A stretch of DNA of 64,000 nt, taken from NCBI GenBank assembly GCA_030549495.1, contig JAUIRK010000627.1, forward strand, positions 310,001-374,000, written 5' to 3'. Position 1 is the stretch's first letter; each line of letters begins with the position of its first letter. The position numbers and the translations under genes are program-made. The DNA comes from Nectonema munidae (lineage: Eukaryota; Nematomorpha; Nectonematoida; Nectonematidae). Of the stretch, positions 26,962-38,585 are shown in pieces. The notes under the pieces were generated by a model that saw nothing but the letters and a program-made list of their open reading frames with translations, was not told the DNA's origin and did no database searches.

Positions 26962-29390
26962 CCCTTTCAGGTACAGAAAAAGTTACGCAGTGAAAATGAT
27001 GTGAAACCTTTTTAAAAAATGTTCCTGTAATATAACTAAAACAAAACTGATTTGAAATTAAATGTAATTGACCCGGGAAATTGATATGGGACACCAGTGC
27101 TCCACTGTGCACATAAGGAAAAAAATTTCATTTATTAGAAAATGGATTAAAAGTTTTAATTGTTGTTACTTTTAAACTTTTTTTTATCCTGGAGATATTT
27201 TTCACCAAGATCTTGTTAAATAGCCCTACAAATTTTTTAGTCTTAGTATCAAATGAAATTTGGGCATTTTGTTTTACTATTGATCTAATAAAAAACTTGA
27301 TAAGGAAAAAATAAAAAATACTTTATTGAAAAAACTTGTTTTTAATTTATAAAATCATAATTCTAAATGAAAGTTCAAAAAACAGTTTCTATCTTTTTGT
27401 ACACAGAGAAACTTTTCACAGGCTCCACAAAAAATGAATGTTCTGCTTTCTCTTTTATTTTTACAACAAAATTAACATCTTTGTCTTCTCTCACTCAAAT
27501 TAGGAAGATGAAGGAAATCTTTTTCTTTTGAGGTGGAAGAAGACGGGTACTTTCTGGATGTAAAGTTGTTTATCAATCGCGTAGCAATAACCTGCTTAAA
27601 TTCTATAAACGCTTGACTATATTCACTATTTAACTATTTGAAAACCAAATAAGAATTTATGAGAGATGTTTCAAACAAATCAAAAAAAATTCTTTGGTAA
27701 TACTTGTGTTGATCTATGATCATAATTGTAATAGCTTTTGTATTGATTGGACAAGTCTACTCCTCCCATATAACTATTGTAATTTGAGATCATAGTAGGT
27801 GTTGTTTGAATAAAGCCATCTCCTCCACGCTTTCTTTTTTTCTGAGCTTCATACCTGTTGGCTTCATAAAGTTTGATAGCACTGTGATTCCACGAGTGTC
27901 GAACCATTTACAAACATTGATTTTACGATCAGTTGTTTGATGACAGTAAGCTTCACCTTTTTTCAAATCTTTATCATTTTTGAAATCGCTTGGGAGTAGT
28001 TTTCTATTTTCACGTATAATGCCAGTCGCCATAATACCTTTATCGTGCAACATTTTCATAAGATTGACAGTAGTAAAAAACTGTCAAAATACAGATGACA
28101 ACCCGTGTGCAAAACATTCTGTGATAACCGCATTACAACATTTTCGCCTAAAGAAAGCTCGATGTCTTTTTCTCTACCAATGTTGGGTTCTATTTGATAA
28201 ACGAAACCTGTAATACCAGCTTTGACCCAACATTTGAAACCCCACTTAATAGGTTTTGCTTTAATAGCATACTATTTCATACTACATTTGCCTTTAAATT
28301 TTATCATTCTTTCATCAATTGACTGATTTTTTTCTGGATAAAATATCTTTCCAAAAGCAGCATTATAATGTTTGAAAATCGGCCTCACTTTATGAGCCCT
28401 ATCACTATCCATTTTATCATTGTTATTGAAATGAAAATAACGTTTGTTTAGTAAATTTACTATATGTCATCATCATCATCCAATTCAAAATCATGACAAT
28501 ATGTCATGATATTTGAAATATAGCTTACATTTAAACTTTTTTTCTTAGACCAATAGTTTCTTATGGTCGGAAGCCTATGAAAACCAAACACAAGGTGCAT
28601 CCCAATAAAAGCAGAAATTTCATGCTCATTGGTTGAAAAAACATGACCTTTTTGCTCAGCATATCTTTGAGTTTCTACTAAAATTATATCTTTTAATAAT
28701 ATATCAAAGTTTGTTACTTTTTTGAACACAAATAATTCGTCACTTATATGAGAAGAATCTAACAGTTGTGAAAATGAATCCAAAAATTTATACATTTTCT
28801 ACAGATGGAGCACACGCATTTCGAATTATTGCAGTCCATTCAATTTCAGGATTTTTCTCTTCTTCTTCATCTTGGAGAAACGCTTCATTATTGGAAATTC
28901 TTACTGAGCTACATCCTGCTTCATCACCAGATATCAGAGCTTGAAGTTCATCATTGTCCAACTTTAAAAATTCATCTTCTGAGTTTTCAGCGTAGATAAT
29001 TTCAGTTATATCTTTTTTACTTATTGTCAATTCTCTTCCATTATGGTATATTTTACTTTTCAGAGATATAAGAAAGGATAAAAAGTAAAACTTGATGATG
29101 AAGTTAAAAAATAACTCTTAGTGTCTAAGTATCGTCATTCACATCTTATAAAAATTTGTATTTATGTAACTTATTATATGGACATTTATAATTGTTCCAC
29201 AAAGGCATGATGGGGCACTGAAGTCCCAAACAATAAAGTAAAAAAATAGCTAATTAAAAAAGAATTTAAGGTAAAATTGATGATTCTATAATGAATACAT
29301 TTGAAAAAACTTGATTTAAAAAATTTTCATCAAAATAACGAATACTTACCGTGTTGTATAAATTTAATGCTATCACTTAAAGTTCATAAA
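26962..29390 (-). mobile_element. piggyBac element (copy 2) in Helitron copy 2
   Basis: The undamaged copy 1 reads 'gttgttaaacgaac' at this point, offering a TTAA target. Copy 2 reads 'gttgttta' followed by CCCTTTCAGGTACAG, a plausible piggyBac end with a mutated TTAA. Inverted subterminal blocks are present: 'gggacaccagtgctccac' near 27090 and 'ggggcactgaagtccc' near 29212. The right terminus and its TTAA could not be found, and Helitron sequence resumes near 29391 after a deletion. Confidence 0.6.
27355..29030 (-). pseudogene. piggyBac transposase pseudogene (copy 2)
   Basis: An acidic N-terminus (SEDEFLKLDNDELQALISGD; 28788-29030) is followed by NEHEISAFIGMHLVFGFHRL (28460-28795) and the first catalytic Asp in QSIDERMIKFKGK near 28310. 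After a TAG come KPIKWGFKCWVKAG, the second Asp in HLYFDSFFTT near 28095, KGIMATGIIRENRKLLPSDF (27790-28059), and the third Asp in YNSYMGGVDLSNQYKSYYNY (27680-27907). A C-terminal cysteine ribbon (FCCKNKRES, FCGACEKFLC) ends at a TGA at 27355. All three catalytic Asp residues of the DDD triad are retained, but the gene is broken by at least two stops and several frame changes. It is clearly different in sequence from the copies at 12167 and 31073. Confidence 0.87.
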
Positions 29391-29537
29391 ATTCTCAAAA
29401 ATGCTATCTACAGCATTGAGAGTGTGGACACGGTCGTTTCTGCTGAAATTCCATGTAAAAATACTCAACCAAATGGTACAAAAACATATGTGTCATGGCC
29501 CTTGTGGCTTTTATAATTCAAACGATATTTGTATGAA

Positions 29538-29720
29538 GTAAGTGTAAAAAAAATTTCTTAAAGAATTTAATGAAACTACAAAAATAGACAATAATAATTA
29601 ATATAATATATGTAATTATATAATATTACATTATATAATATTAATATTATATAATGTAAGTGTAAAAAAAAAATTTCTTAAAGAATTTAATGAAACTACA
29701 AAAATAGACAATAATAATTA
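29538..29720 (+). repeat. local duplication around an AT palindrome
   Basis: A segment of about 63 bp ('gtaagtgtaaaaaaa...gacaataataatta') occurs at 29538-29600 and again at 29656-29720, separated by a 55-bp AT-only palindromic spacer. Copy 1 of the Helitron has the segment once. Confidence 0.8.
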
Positions 29721-30208
29721 TCCATTATACAAACGATCTAATAATGGAAGAATTATTACTGTAAATAAAATAGACTTAGATAATAGATGGGTAGTATCCT
29801 GTAATTCATATAAATTATGTAAATATAAATCTCATATTAATATAGAAATTTGTAGTTCTATTAGCGCTGTAAAATATTTATATAAATATGTATATAAAGC
29901 CCCAGATATAGCTATTATCAATATGAATAATGTCAATATTAATAATACTTATACTGATTGTGCACCCAGTACATCAAATAATGTATGTACTACTAATCAT
30001 GATGTTATTTATAATGAAATAGATAATTTTATAAACACTAGATATATTTCAGCAGTTGAAGGATGTTATAGAATCTTTTCCTTTCCTTTAGATGGCAATA
30101 GATCTTTTGTTTTCAAGTTGGACCTTCATTTGCCTTCAAAAGAATTTAGTATTTTTAAAGACAATGAAAATTTGAATAATATTAATTCTAATTTAACACT
30201 TTTTGCGT

Positions 30209-30352
30209 CACTCTAAAAACAATGTTTAGGTTCTAAATATATTTATAAATAACACATTTTTTGTCCCGCTTTTTTAAACGCGTTTATGACTAAACACGTT
30301 AAACTACTAAACATAAAAAAACGCGGTTGACGCATTTATATCATTCTAACCT
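30209..30352. mobile_element. 144-bp insert in Helitron copy 2
   Basis: Comparison with copy 1 shows about 144 extra bases between the 'caacactt' and 'gaatatcctaatg' segments. The insert contains 'aaacgcgtttatgac' and 'aaaaacgcggttgacgc', which are partly inverted relative to each other. The family is unknown and no clear target duplication was seen. Confidence 0.45.
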
Positions 30353-30747
30353 CATAGGAATATCCTGATGCGAAAATAATTTTGTATATTGATTTCCCAC
30401 AATTTTATGTTTTTGATAAAAAATTAAAAAAATGGACTCTCAGAAGAAGACAAATTAGTGTAATAGGTAGGATTAGATTCATTCATCCTAAAACTGGCGA
30501 AATATACTATCTAAGAAGCTTACTCATTTATATTGCTGGTTGTAAGTCTTTTCAGGACCTATCAAAGAATCCAGAATGAGAAGAAATCCATCCTACCTTC
30601 AAAGAATCTGCAATGAAGAAAGGTCTCTACATCGCAAGTCTGAAGCTAAAGATATTCTGAAAGAATGCCGCCATTCCACCTTCTACTAGAATGCCCCACA
30701 ACCCCGAAGTTTATTTGCCATTTTGCTACAATTCTGCGAAGTCCGCC

Positions 30748-31072
30748 TTTCAAAAAATATAATTATGAACTATTATATGTTATTTGAAAATGGCCTGTGA
30801 TGCAACTTTTAAATATTAATTATAATGTGAGATAGATAGCATTGTTGTGTGATTTCTTTATCGCACATCGTCGGTATAAATATAAGAAATACTCTTCGTT
30901 AAAAAACAGTAAAACGCTATTTCTCAACTATTTATAATATAAGCAATGTATTTTAAAAGCCCATAAAAATGCTCTAATTTGGTATATCGCATGATACATT
31001 TTGTTGAAAAATGCGAAAGTTATGAGCTTTTTAATATTTGACTAAAATTTAAGCTAGGAACCTACAAATAAA
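30748..31072. other. spacer, no gene seen
   Basis: AT-rich sequence between the broken end of Helitron copy 2 and a piggyBac remnant. Confidence 0.3.
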
Positions 31073-31979
31073 CTAAGCAAATTTGATAACTAAACGTCCT
31101 CCTATGCCAAGACTTATATCATATTCTTCTACCTTACCAGCATACGCTAAAATTGAAACAATGTACCCATCTGAAGTGCACATTGTCCATGTTTTATATC
31201 TAAACTTTATAGGTTTCTCTTTTATGAATTGCTTTGATTTTGAAGGATGTTTCCCACAATATTCTATCATAGATTCGTCTATGCTTACTTTGGATATATA
31301 TCTCCGAAACCTAACATTTATTTGTTCGTATAAGGATTTTATTTTATCCAACCTATCACCTGATGTCAAACTCATGTTGTCAGCTAGATGAAAATAACTA
31401 AGAATTTTTTCAAAACGATTACGACAAGGCTTTTAATATAGCTATATTATACATATCTTCTTTTTGTTCCCAAAACATTCGAATTCAACATACCGGATTA
31501 CCACTTATCATTAGAACACTGAAAAAAGTTTCAACTCAGACAAATCAATACTGAAATTTAAATCTCTTCTAGCGTACAATAAAGTTTGCTCCAGGATTAA
31601 ATTCATAACTTGGTCATCAAAAAAAATTCAATGTATTTCACAGGAGAAAACATGTCTTTATCATCTAAATCGCTTTGAATTTGTGTATCATTATTGAAAG
31701 TGGTAGACTATATCATGCTCTTGATTCAGAAGTTCTTTTAGACTCTTGTACTTTGCAAATCTCATCTTCACTACCACAAACCTCCGTACTACCATCGACT
31801 TTAGTCATTACTAAGTTTGCAGTAGCATTCAATTGATTGGGTAATCAATTCAAAAGTCGTTGTTTTCATCCCCACTAAAACAATCGCTAATTATGACATT
31901 TTCTGGTGGGCTAATGAAAATTTTAGCAGTAGTATACTCTTCATCATTTAGTATTGAGAATGCTTCATTAACATTCATG
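31073..31979 (-). pseudogene. piggyBac transposase pseudogene (copy 3), N-terminal part
   Basis: It starts at the ATG at 31979 (MNVNEAFSILNDEEYTTAKI, then an acidic SGDENNDF). Damaged sequence follows (FFFDDQVMNLILEQTLLYAR, DLSELKLFS), and then an open frame at 31073-31375 with RRYISKVSIDESMIEYCGKH (first catalytic Asp), KQFIKEKPIKFRYKTWTMCT and EYDISLGIGGRLVIKF. The frame ends there, so the second and third catalytic residues and the zinc ribbon are missing. This is a third, distinct piggyBac lineage. Confidence 0.82.
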
Positions 31980-32034
31980 TTCAAAATGATAAATACGGTA
32001 TAACTAAGTGACACATTTACATATAAACCACGTG

Positions 32035-32173
32035 CACACCTCCTTAAAATTTTGGAGGGGTCGGAGGAGGTTTATAATATTCATTATGAGGGGCAAAAAT
32101 TATATAATTTTTAAAACTCATCCAAAACGATGATATATATACACCAGTTTTTAAAAATTCTAAATTATTGAGT
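32035..32173 (+). repeat. direct repeat, left copy (flanks LINE end)
   Basis: Shares an ordered series of blocks with 32752-32918: 'cctccttaaaattttgg', 'gggcaaaaatt', 'aaaacgatgatatatataca' and 'tttttaaaaattc'. The LINE fragment 32172-32729 lies between the copies. Confidence 0.6.
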
Positions 32174-32579
32174 GAGTGAAAGATCTTCATCTCAAAATGC
32201 ACTAATCTCCTCTTTACCACACATCAGCACAATTCACACAACTTTCAAAAACAAAAAATTTACACCACCTCGTTCAACCATTCGTTGGCTATCAGGCCAT
32301 TGCCCATGCAAAGCATATCTCTTCCGAATTAAAGTAAGCGAAAATCCATACTGTCGTATCGGCTGCGACACAATAGAAACGCCATACCACCTCATTTTCA
32401 CATGTCAAATCTTATCTTATCATCGCCAAGATCTTTTATTTCGCTGCCTTTCTTTACTTAACAGATTTCCAACAACACTTTCAGATCTGTTACACCCAAC
32501 ACTACTAAAATTCCTAGCAACCCTCATCGACACCATTGAAACAACTCTCACCACCGTTGAAAACCCTATAACAAACTAA
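32172..32579 (+). pseudogene. 5'-truncated LINE ORF2 C-terminus (I/jockey-like)
   Basis: The open frame encodes TIRWLSGHCPCKAYLFRIKV followed by a zinc-knuckle-like motif NPYCRIGCDTIETPYHLIFTC (C-x3-C...H-x4-C). This is the region after RNase H in I/jockey-type LINE polymerases. It lacks a proper ATG start and begins mid-protein, as expected for a 5'-truncated insertion. Base composition is richer in C than the surroundings. The 3' region continues to a TACC repeat near 32729. Confidence 0.75.
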
Positions 32580-32729
32580 TCTGCCTTTCCTTTCTGTTTT
32601 TAGAATAACATCTGTAACTCCTCCCTATCTCTGCCAACATCTGCATCCTCCTTAACCAACTCTCAAGCTTACGCGAGCATATCAGCACACGCTGGAAAGT
32701 GCTTTGAAATCTACCTACCTACCCCTCCC
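32580..32729 (+). repeat. LINE 3' tail with TACC repeat
   Basis: After the stop codon the tail includes 'gcgagcatatcagcacacgc' and 'tggaaagtgctttgaaatct', and ends in repeated 'tacc'. Related tails occur at 45683-45735 (plus) and 47065-47150 (minus). Confidence 0.6.
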
Positions 32730-32751
32730 CCTGACATGCGCCATTGATACA

Positions 32752-32918
32752 AACCAACTTCACACATCCTCAAAAAAATTTTGTCGGGGGAGGGACAAAT
32801 TTAATATTTTTCACTTTGGTTAGGGCAAAATTTTCTAATTCTCAAAATCACTTCAAAAACGATGATATATATACATTATACACGTTTTTAAAAATTCAAA
32901 ATTATTGGGACGGGATGG
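32752..32918 (+). repeat. direct repeat, right copy
   Basis: Partner of 32035-32173; see that entry for the shared blocks. Confidence 0.6.
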
Positions 32919-32940
32919 GGGAGGGAGGCGAAAGACCTAT

Positions 32941-33125
32941 TTACCCCCTCGCTCTTGATGCGCTCCTCCCCTTTTGATATGCCCCTCCCCCTTTTGATGC
33001 GCCCCTCCCCCTTTTGATGCGCCCCTCCACTTTTTTATACGCCCTCTTCCCTTTTTGATACGCCCCTCCCCTTTTTGATACGCCGCTCCCCTTTTTGATA
33101 CGCCCCTCCCCCTTTTGATACAAAC
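32941..33125. repeat. GC-rich 20-bp minisatellite
   Basis: About nine copies of a 20-bp unit, consensus CGCCCCTCCCCCTTTTGATA. It stands out sharply from the AT-rich flanks. A related phrase ('cccctgacatgcgccattgataca') lies upstream near 32730. The minus-strand open frame across it (glycine/lysine-rich) is a by-product of the repeat. Confidence 0.92.
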
Positions 33126-33650
33126 ATATATACAAATTCATACACGAGACAGACTGTATATATTGCAACGGCGCGAATGATTAATTTTTAATACAGCATA
33201 CTTTTTGATTTTTGCAATCCATAACTTTCAATGATTATATTTTTATAAAAGATATATAAAAATAATTCCTTTCACTCCTCTTCATTTGGAATTATATTGA
33301 GAGTGGGCCGGGGATGGGTAGACGAGAAGTGGGGAGGGGTGAGGCCGCCTCTTCCACTACTTCTTACCCGTTGGACGGCGACTCTAATATTCATTTATAC
33401 TATACACATGAAAAAAGTCTAGCACAATTACGAAGATATACTTACTCAAATGGCAATGATATATTCCGTATTTATTATTATGAAAGAAACCGAAATCAGA
33501 AAATTATATTAAAAAAAAATTAAACTTGTAGTAAAAATACTGTTTAAACATTTTAAGTGTTATTATTCAGTTTTTCATAATAAATTTTTGATGAAAAAGA
33601 ATGAAAACTTTTAAGTTATGATGTCATTAATGGATACCAAACAAGAAGAA
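33126..33650. other. spacer, nothing recognised
   Basis: A G-rich stretch at 33300-33350 and a short open frame at 33314-33523 show no recognisable domain. Confidence 0.3.
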
Positions 33651-34299
33651 TTAAAGGTGGAACAAAGCAAGTAAGACAGGTAAGATTACTCCGACTGCGG
33701 TTAAACAAAAAAACGAATTAGAAAAGAAAATCAACTCCTATAAGAATAAATCAGATGAACCATTTGATTTAAAGCTGGAAGAAAAAATGTATGCCTCAAT
33801 CTTTGTAAAAGAGAAATGAAAGACTTTCGAGGATGCGTCAATGGTGGAGTCGATCCTTGAATGAACCTCTTCCTACATCTCAAATGTTCCTTCAAGTTTT
33901 GCGCACGTCAAGCATATTTTATTTCTATTTAATGATAGTATTACACCTAATTATTTATGCAAATTAGACGTTCCTTCTGTTTTTATTATTTTTAATAGAT
34001 ATATGTGTTGTAGTGGATTGAAATGGTTGATAGATGATGAGCTGAAAAATAATATTTTAATTAGGTTGTTTAAGAATGATTCTGTCTATAGTAAAGATTT
34101 TTTATCAAACATTTGCTCATATAATAACTTATATATACTTTTGTTTTTGTAGGTATTGCAAAAAAATGATAATAATTTTAAATATGAAGTGTCTAATAAT
34201 TTTTTTAATTAAGATTTAGAGATATTATTTTGTAAAAATTTAGTTAATGATAATTACATTGGTATTTGAAAATGATAGTTATTTATGTAAAGTCTTTAC

Positions 34300-36190
34300 A
34301 AATCGAGGTAAGGATTTTTATAATAATAATATTGATAATGTTAAAGAATATATTGTTATAAAATCTTTCAACTCATATGACAGGCGCACTTATAACACAC
34401 CTCGCTGCATTTTTGTCTGATGGAGAACTAAATAATTTGAGTGAAATAGTTCGAGAGACATTTTTATCTCATCCAAACAAAATTTTTTTAACGCATTTCA
34501 GATGTCATTATTTTTATGATCCTCTCGCTTATCTCCTTCTCTTTCTATTTTGTGAACCCGGTTGGAATGAACTGATGAAGATAAATGACAATAAACAACC
34601 CCCATGATGTTATATATAAAAATGTTTTTTTTATTTATCTGGGTAGACATCTCTTCCATAAATATATAGTCGATTTATATGCTAAAATTGAGCACTTCAG
34701 AATTATTTTTTTAAACGTATACAAAAATATCTTGAGAGGAATACAAGATACGGTATTCGAAACCGATTCTGATGAGAAGAATAATTTTGCCATCTACTTT
34801 TACTTCCAGCCCTAGACATTTGTTTGAATTATATCAGGATGAGATGTCTATTGTGAGAACGTTAGACAGACCATACCTTTTTATAACTTTCACTTGCAAT
34901 CCAAATTGGGTCGAGATTAAGGAAAGTTTATTGAACAATTTAAATGTATATTTGGCAAATTAAAGGGCTATGCTTACTAGGGTTATGACTTTTTTTATTT
35001 TATCTTTCCTGTAGCATAATTTGATGAACTTTATTGTATATTAAACAAAAATTATTAAAGTTTATGTAGTTTTTAAAAAATGTTCACCCCATTTGGAAAA
35101 ATAGTTTCAAAATAATACTTAATAGAAGAAAACGTGTAGAACTTTTTTATTTATTCAAAAAATGTTTAATCAAAGTTTGATAATATGAATCTGGGTCCAA
35201 TTTTTTGTTTTTTTCTTGCAGATATAGTATAAATCTTGAAGACATTTGATTGCACGCTCTGCACATTGATTTGTTCGCGCTACATTGAGCGTTGACTCTT
35301 CTTGACTCCAAAATTTTCTGCCAACATTCAATGCTTTTTTACAAAATTGTAAACTGTTGCACAAAATTTGAAAAGCTTCTTTTTTGAATTTCTGATCGCT
35401 GAACCAAAATTGAGCCCATTGGTACGAAATAAACTGGCATGTTTTGAGTAAACTTTCTCTTTCAGGTAAAAGAATAAAAGTTAGAACTATTATAGCTCAA
35501 AACACATATTGTATATTGTTTATACTCAAAACAAAACTTAAATTAACTGCTAGTAATATGAAGTGATACGAACTTTTGAATGAAGCAGAGAATAATAAAC
35601 AAATGATAGAATGAAACAAAACATGCATAATGCTGACATTATGTTTAATCACTTCCAAAAAGGGCATTTTTACATTTATATCAAATTAAAGCTTATGATT
35701 CTTCACAAGCATGTAAAAGTTCATCAATTTATATTTACAGGAAACTACTTTTTGTTATTTTGTTTGAAAAAGTCATAACCCTTACACAATCCAATTCCAA
35801 AAAAGAAATCTACCCCATGCTCATATTTTTTTAATTTTGAATAATTCAATAGAAGACACTCCATCTATCGACAGTATTATTTATGCTCACATTCCAAACA
35901 ATGAAACCCATCCAAATTTGGTTAAATTATTGACAACACACATGATTCATGGACCATGTGGTGTTTTCAAAAGAAACGCCGTTTGTATGCGAAATGGGCA
36001 TTGTCCAAAACAATTTCCAAGAAACATCACCAAAGTTACCAAAATTGGAAAAAATATACTTCAGGCCCAATAATGGGCGAACAAATTTTGTAAATAATCT
36101 TCATTTAGATAATAGATGGCTAGTTCCATTCCCTATTTATTAATGAAATATAAATCCCATATAAATGTTGAAATATGTAGTAATATATCA
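34300..36190 (+). pseudogene. Helitron Rep part, copy 3
   Basis: Recognisable pieces in order: AAFLSDGELNNLSEIVRETF (34377-34607), GRHLFHKYIVDLYAKIEHFR (34585-34815), and TSSPRHLFELYQDEMSIVRT with Rep motif 1 FITFTCNPNWVEI (34772-34963). Beyond the insertion the HUH segment resumes: the bases spanning the junction read KGYAYTIQFQKRNLP once the insert is removed. Then come SIDSIIYAHIPNNETHPNLV, MIHGPCGVFK and CMRNGHCPKQFPRNI (35837-36073). Several frame changes and stops are present. Confidence 0.82.
34978..35780 (-). mobile_element. 803-bp inverted-repeat element in Helitron copy 3
   Basis: The left end reads TAGGGTTATGACTTTTTTTA. The right end, complemented, reads GGTTATGACTTTTTCAAACA. CTTAC is present on both sides (34973-34977 and 35781-35785), and removing the element restores Helitron Rep coding. 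The exact duplication (3-5 bp) is ambiguous because bases at the edges overlap with the terminus. Inside, the minus strand at 35170 to about 35460 encodes SYQWAQFWFSDQKFKKEAFQ, ARTNQCAERAIKCLQDLYYI, reminiscent of the C-terminus of transposon proteins seen in aphids ('N..AER.VKL..D'). It is probably an internally deleted copy. I cannot name the superfamily. Confidence 0.7.
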
Positions 36191-37432
36191 GGGGCGCTTA
36201 ATATTTGTTATTATTATTATTTTGTTTAGTATTTGTAATCAAATATTATTAGGTAGAGAAATTTTTAATTTTTGAATTATTAAAATATATTTTGCAAAAG
36301 AGAATAAAAAAATGAAAATTTATTGAATTTTAATTGACTTCTTTGTCGATAAATAGGGAAGTATTATTATTACGCATTTAGATTAAATAAACTTTTACAA
36401 TTTTATCTTCCCAAAAAAATAAAAATTATTTAAAAAAATAAAATCAGCTTACACATGTGTCTTCAGTGATTTCCTTTTGAAAATAAGCATAAAAGAAATA
36501 CTCAGTCATTTAAAAAATTATGCATGTAAAATATAATAAACAGGATAAGAATACCATCGATTTTATTCCATTTTGGATTGACTAAAACAAAATAACTTTG
36601 TAAAAAGCATTTAATCTCTTCTTTTGATTTAGTTTGTTTGTCTTATTAAAATTTATTTTTACATCAAACAAATTAGCCCCTAAATTTTCATCTTATTTGT
36701 AAAAAACTGTAAAATTTTACCATTTCTTTATTTTGTTTTCTGCACAAAAAACGAATTTATTATGTATATTAATTTAAATTAAACTTGATTGTTCTTTTGA
36801 AGTTGAATAATTACACCCTAAACTTTTAGCCCATATGCAACAATAACTAAGCTTACTGTCCAGAAAAAGAAAACAATTTTATTTTTCAATTGACTTTGCT
36901 TATTCCATGAAATTTCAATCAAAGAAAATACTGAAATATGAGAATTCGTTTTTGCCATTTTTTTCTTAAAAATCAAAAATTAATAAAAAAGAATCAAGAC
37001 TAGGAGGAGGAAAAAACAAAGATTTACAATCCCTTTTAAGGTATCCTAGCTTCCAGCACACGAAGCAGGCTCTGTCTTTTTTTTTGCCTTCGCATATACT
37101 AAATAATCAAGTTGTATCAATTTTTTTAATTAAAATTTTTCTTACATTCTTATTGTACTTTTGTTGTTGTAAATGTTCATGCTCTGTTTAAAAATAATGT
37201 AATCTCTATATTCTATAAATATCTTAAATATAATAAATACAATACTTTACCCATAAAAAGATTTTTTGAAAATGCTATCTTTTTCAAAGTTATGAATCAT
37301 GATTACAAAAAACTCGGTTGAATTCTAACAGCTTCATCATTGCATTAGAAACAGCCACATTCTCGTTTTAATCAAAAAATGAAGGCTATTAAAATTTCTA
37401 TCAAAGTCATGAAATCTAATAGCAGGCAGACA
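36191..37432. other. AT-rich stretch, nothing firm
   Basis: No coding sequence was seen. Phrases such as 'tttgatttagtttgtttgtc' near 36625 resemble the 6-10 kb satellite monomer and may be a decayed stray copy. Confidence 0.3.
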
Positions 37433-37581
37433 TAGACTCACAACAATAGTCGAAGCCTACAGCCCAAATGGCCAATATAGGCTGACAATAGTTGGAGCCT
37501 GTAGCTTAAATCGCAACGAAGGCTCACAACAGTAGTTAGAACCCACAGCTCAAAAAGCCAACATAGGCTCACAACAAGAAA
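37433..37581. repeat. short tandem repeat, about 45-bp unit
   Basis: Three and a bit diverged copies of a unit containing 'aggctcacaacaatagt', 'gaagcctacagccc' and 'aatggccaa'. Confidence 0.65.
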
Positions 37582-37639
37582 AAATAATACTTGGCCTGAC
37601 GGTAATAAATTTTTAAAACTATTAATATATTCAATTTAT

Positions 37640-38520
37640 GTTTTTTTGCAATCTATACCGATATCTTCGCAAATAACCTGAGCAGCTGAAATAACATCCC
37701 TGGAGTTTATTTTCTCTAAGAGTTGTATAGAGACCTTGATCTCAGAGGAAGCTATCTTCCTTCTTCTTTTTTTTCTTGAAGACACATGATCAATGAATGT
37801 GTAATTGAAAAAACCTTATGAAAGAAGCATAAAATTGTAATGTTGTGACTTGAAAGAAACCTATCACTCAACGAGGCAGCTTTGTCACTTGAAATGAATT
37901 AGAACCAGGATGCGAGAACACATTTCATTCTTCGACATAGAAGATCTAATGCATAAAAATTGCAATCCCATTGTGTGCTTCCTATAAGAGATTGCGATAG
38001 AATCTGTTCATTAGGATGGTGTATTTTTTGATGTTTTTCAAAAATTTTACGATATTAGATACAGTAAAAACTTTCTTTTTTTAATAAAAGCTTCAAAAAG
38101 TTTCGCGCTTCTTTAGAAGCATCGATGAAAGCAATAATGACAAGATTTAAGCGATGAGCAACACAATGAACTGTCTAATGAACAAACCGCAATTATTACC
38201 AGAGATTAAATTTGCACCCGTAGCTCCCATCCCCACTATAATCTCGGATAACTTCAGGATTTTTATCAATTCATTTACCTTGTTTGTTGTGATCGCATCA
38301 CTAGCTTATAGCTCAAAAGGGGGAAAATCCCTCATATATGATAGAGTGCTAGGGGGTTAACATAACGAAAACAAATCGATAATTCTTCATATCCACTATT
38401 GTCTTTACACGCATACATTCCTGCTTCTTCTTTTTCGTCCCTAATCACCTGCATGACGCTTTGTGCTAGACCTCTTAAAAATTCTTCACAAGATCATGAA
38501 GACAAATAAGGCTAGTTTTA
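37640..38520 (-). pseudogene. hAT transposase remnant (ZMYM1-like), middle part
   Basis: On the minus strand broken frames encode EFLRGLAQSVMQVIRDEKEE and NSGYEELSICFRYVNPLALY. Next come ASDAITTNKVNELIKILKLS and a GMGATGANLISG segment, which corresponds to the conserved 'YDGASNMSG' block of ZMYM1/TTF-type hAT transposases. Further on, SSEIKVSIQLLEKINSRDVI and SAAQVICEDIGID are typical of the helical insertion. The order fits one gene read leftward. It is heavily mutated. Confidence 0.55.
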
Positions 38521-38585
38521 GTTTTATAATCGGTTTTCAGCAATTATGATACAGCATTTAATAAAAATTTGGATTCACTAGATAT

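Larger units (their letters stand above)
29391..30747 (+). pseudogene. Helitron Rep 3' part and linker, copy 2
   Basis: Collinear with copy 1 from the residues after the HUH motif (SIESVDTVVSAEIPCKN) through the tyrosine motif KYLYKYVYKAPD (near 29870) and KLDLHLPSKEFSIFKDNENL. After a 144-bp insert it continues with YIDFPQFYVFDKKLKK and RIRFIHPKTGEIYYLRSLL. It stops being collinear near 30747, before the helicase Walker A. Stops and frame changes occur throughout. Confidence 0.8.
33651..36190 (+). mobile_element. Helitron copy 3 (diverged, with insertion)
   Basis: A third Helitron remnant, more diverged from copies 1 and 2 than they are from each other. It may include upstream N-terminal sequence (33651-34300) absent from the other two. 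It is interrupted by an 803-bp inverted-repeat element and ends abruptly near 36190, at the start of the tyrosine motif region. Confidence 0.75.

Noticed and set aside
32941-33168. Glycine/lysine-rich minus-strand open frame
   Set aside because: A product of the 20-bp minisatellite; any repeat of a period not divisible by three gives such frames.
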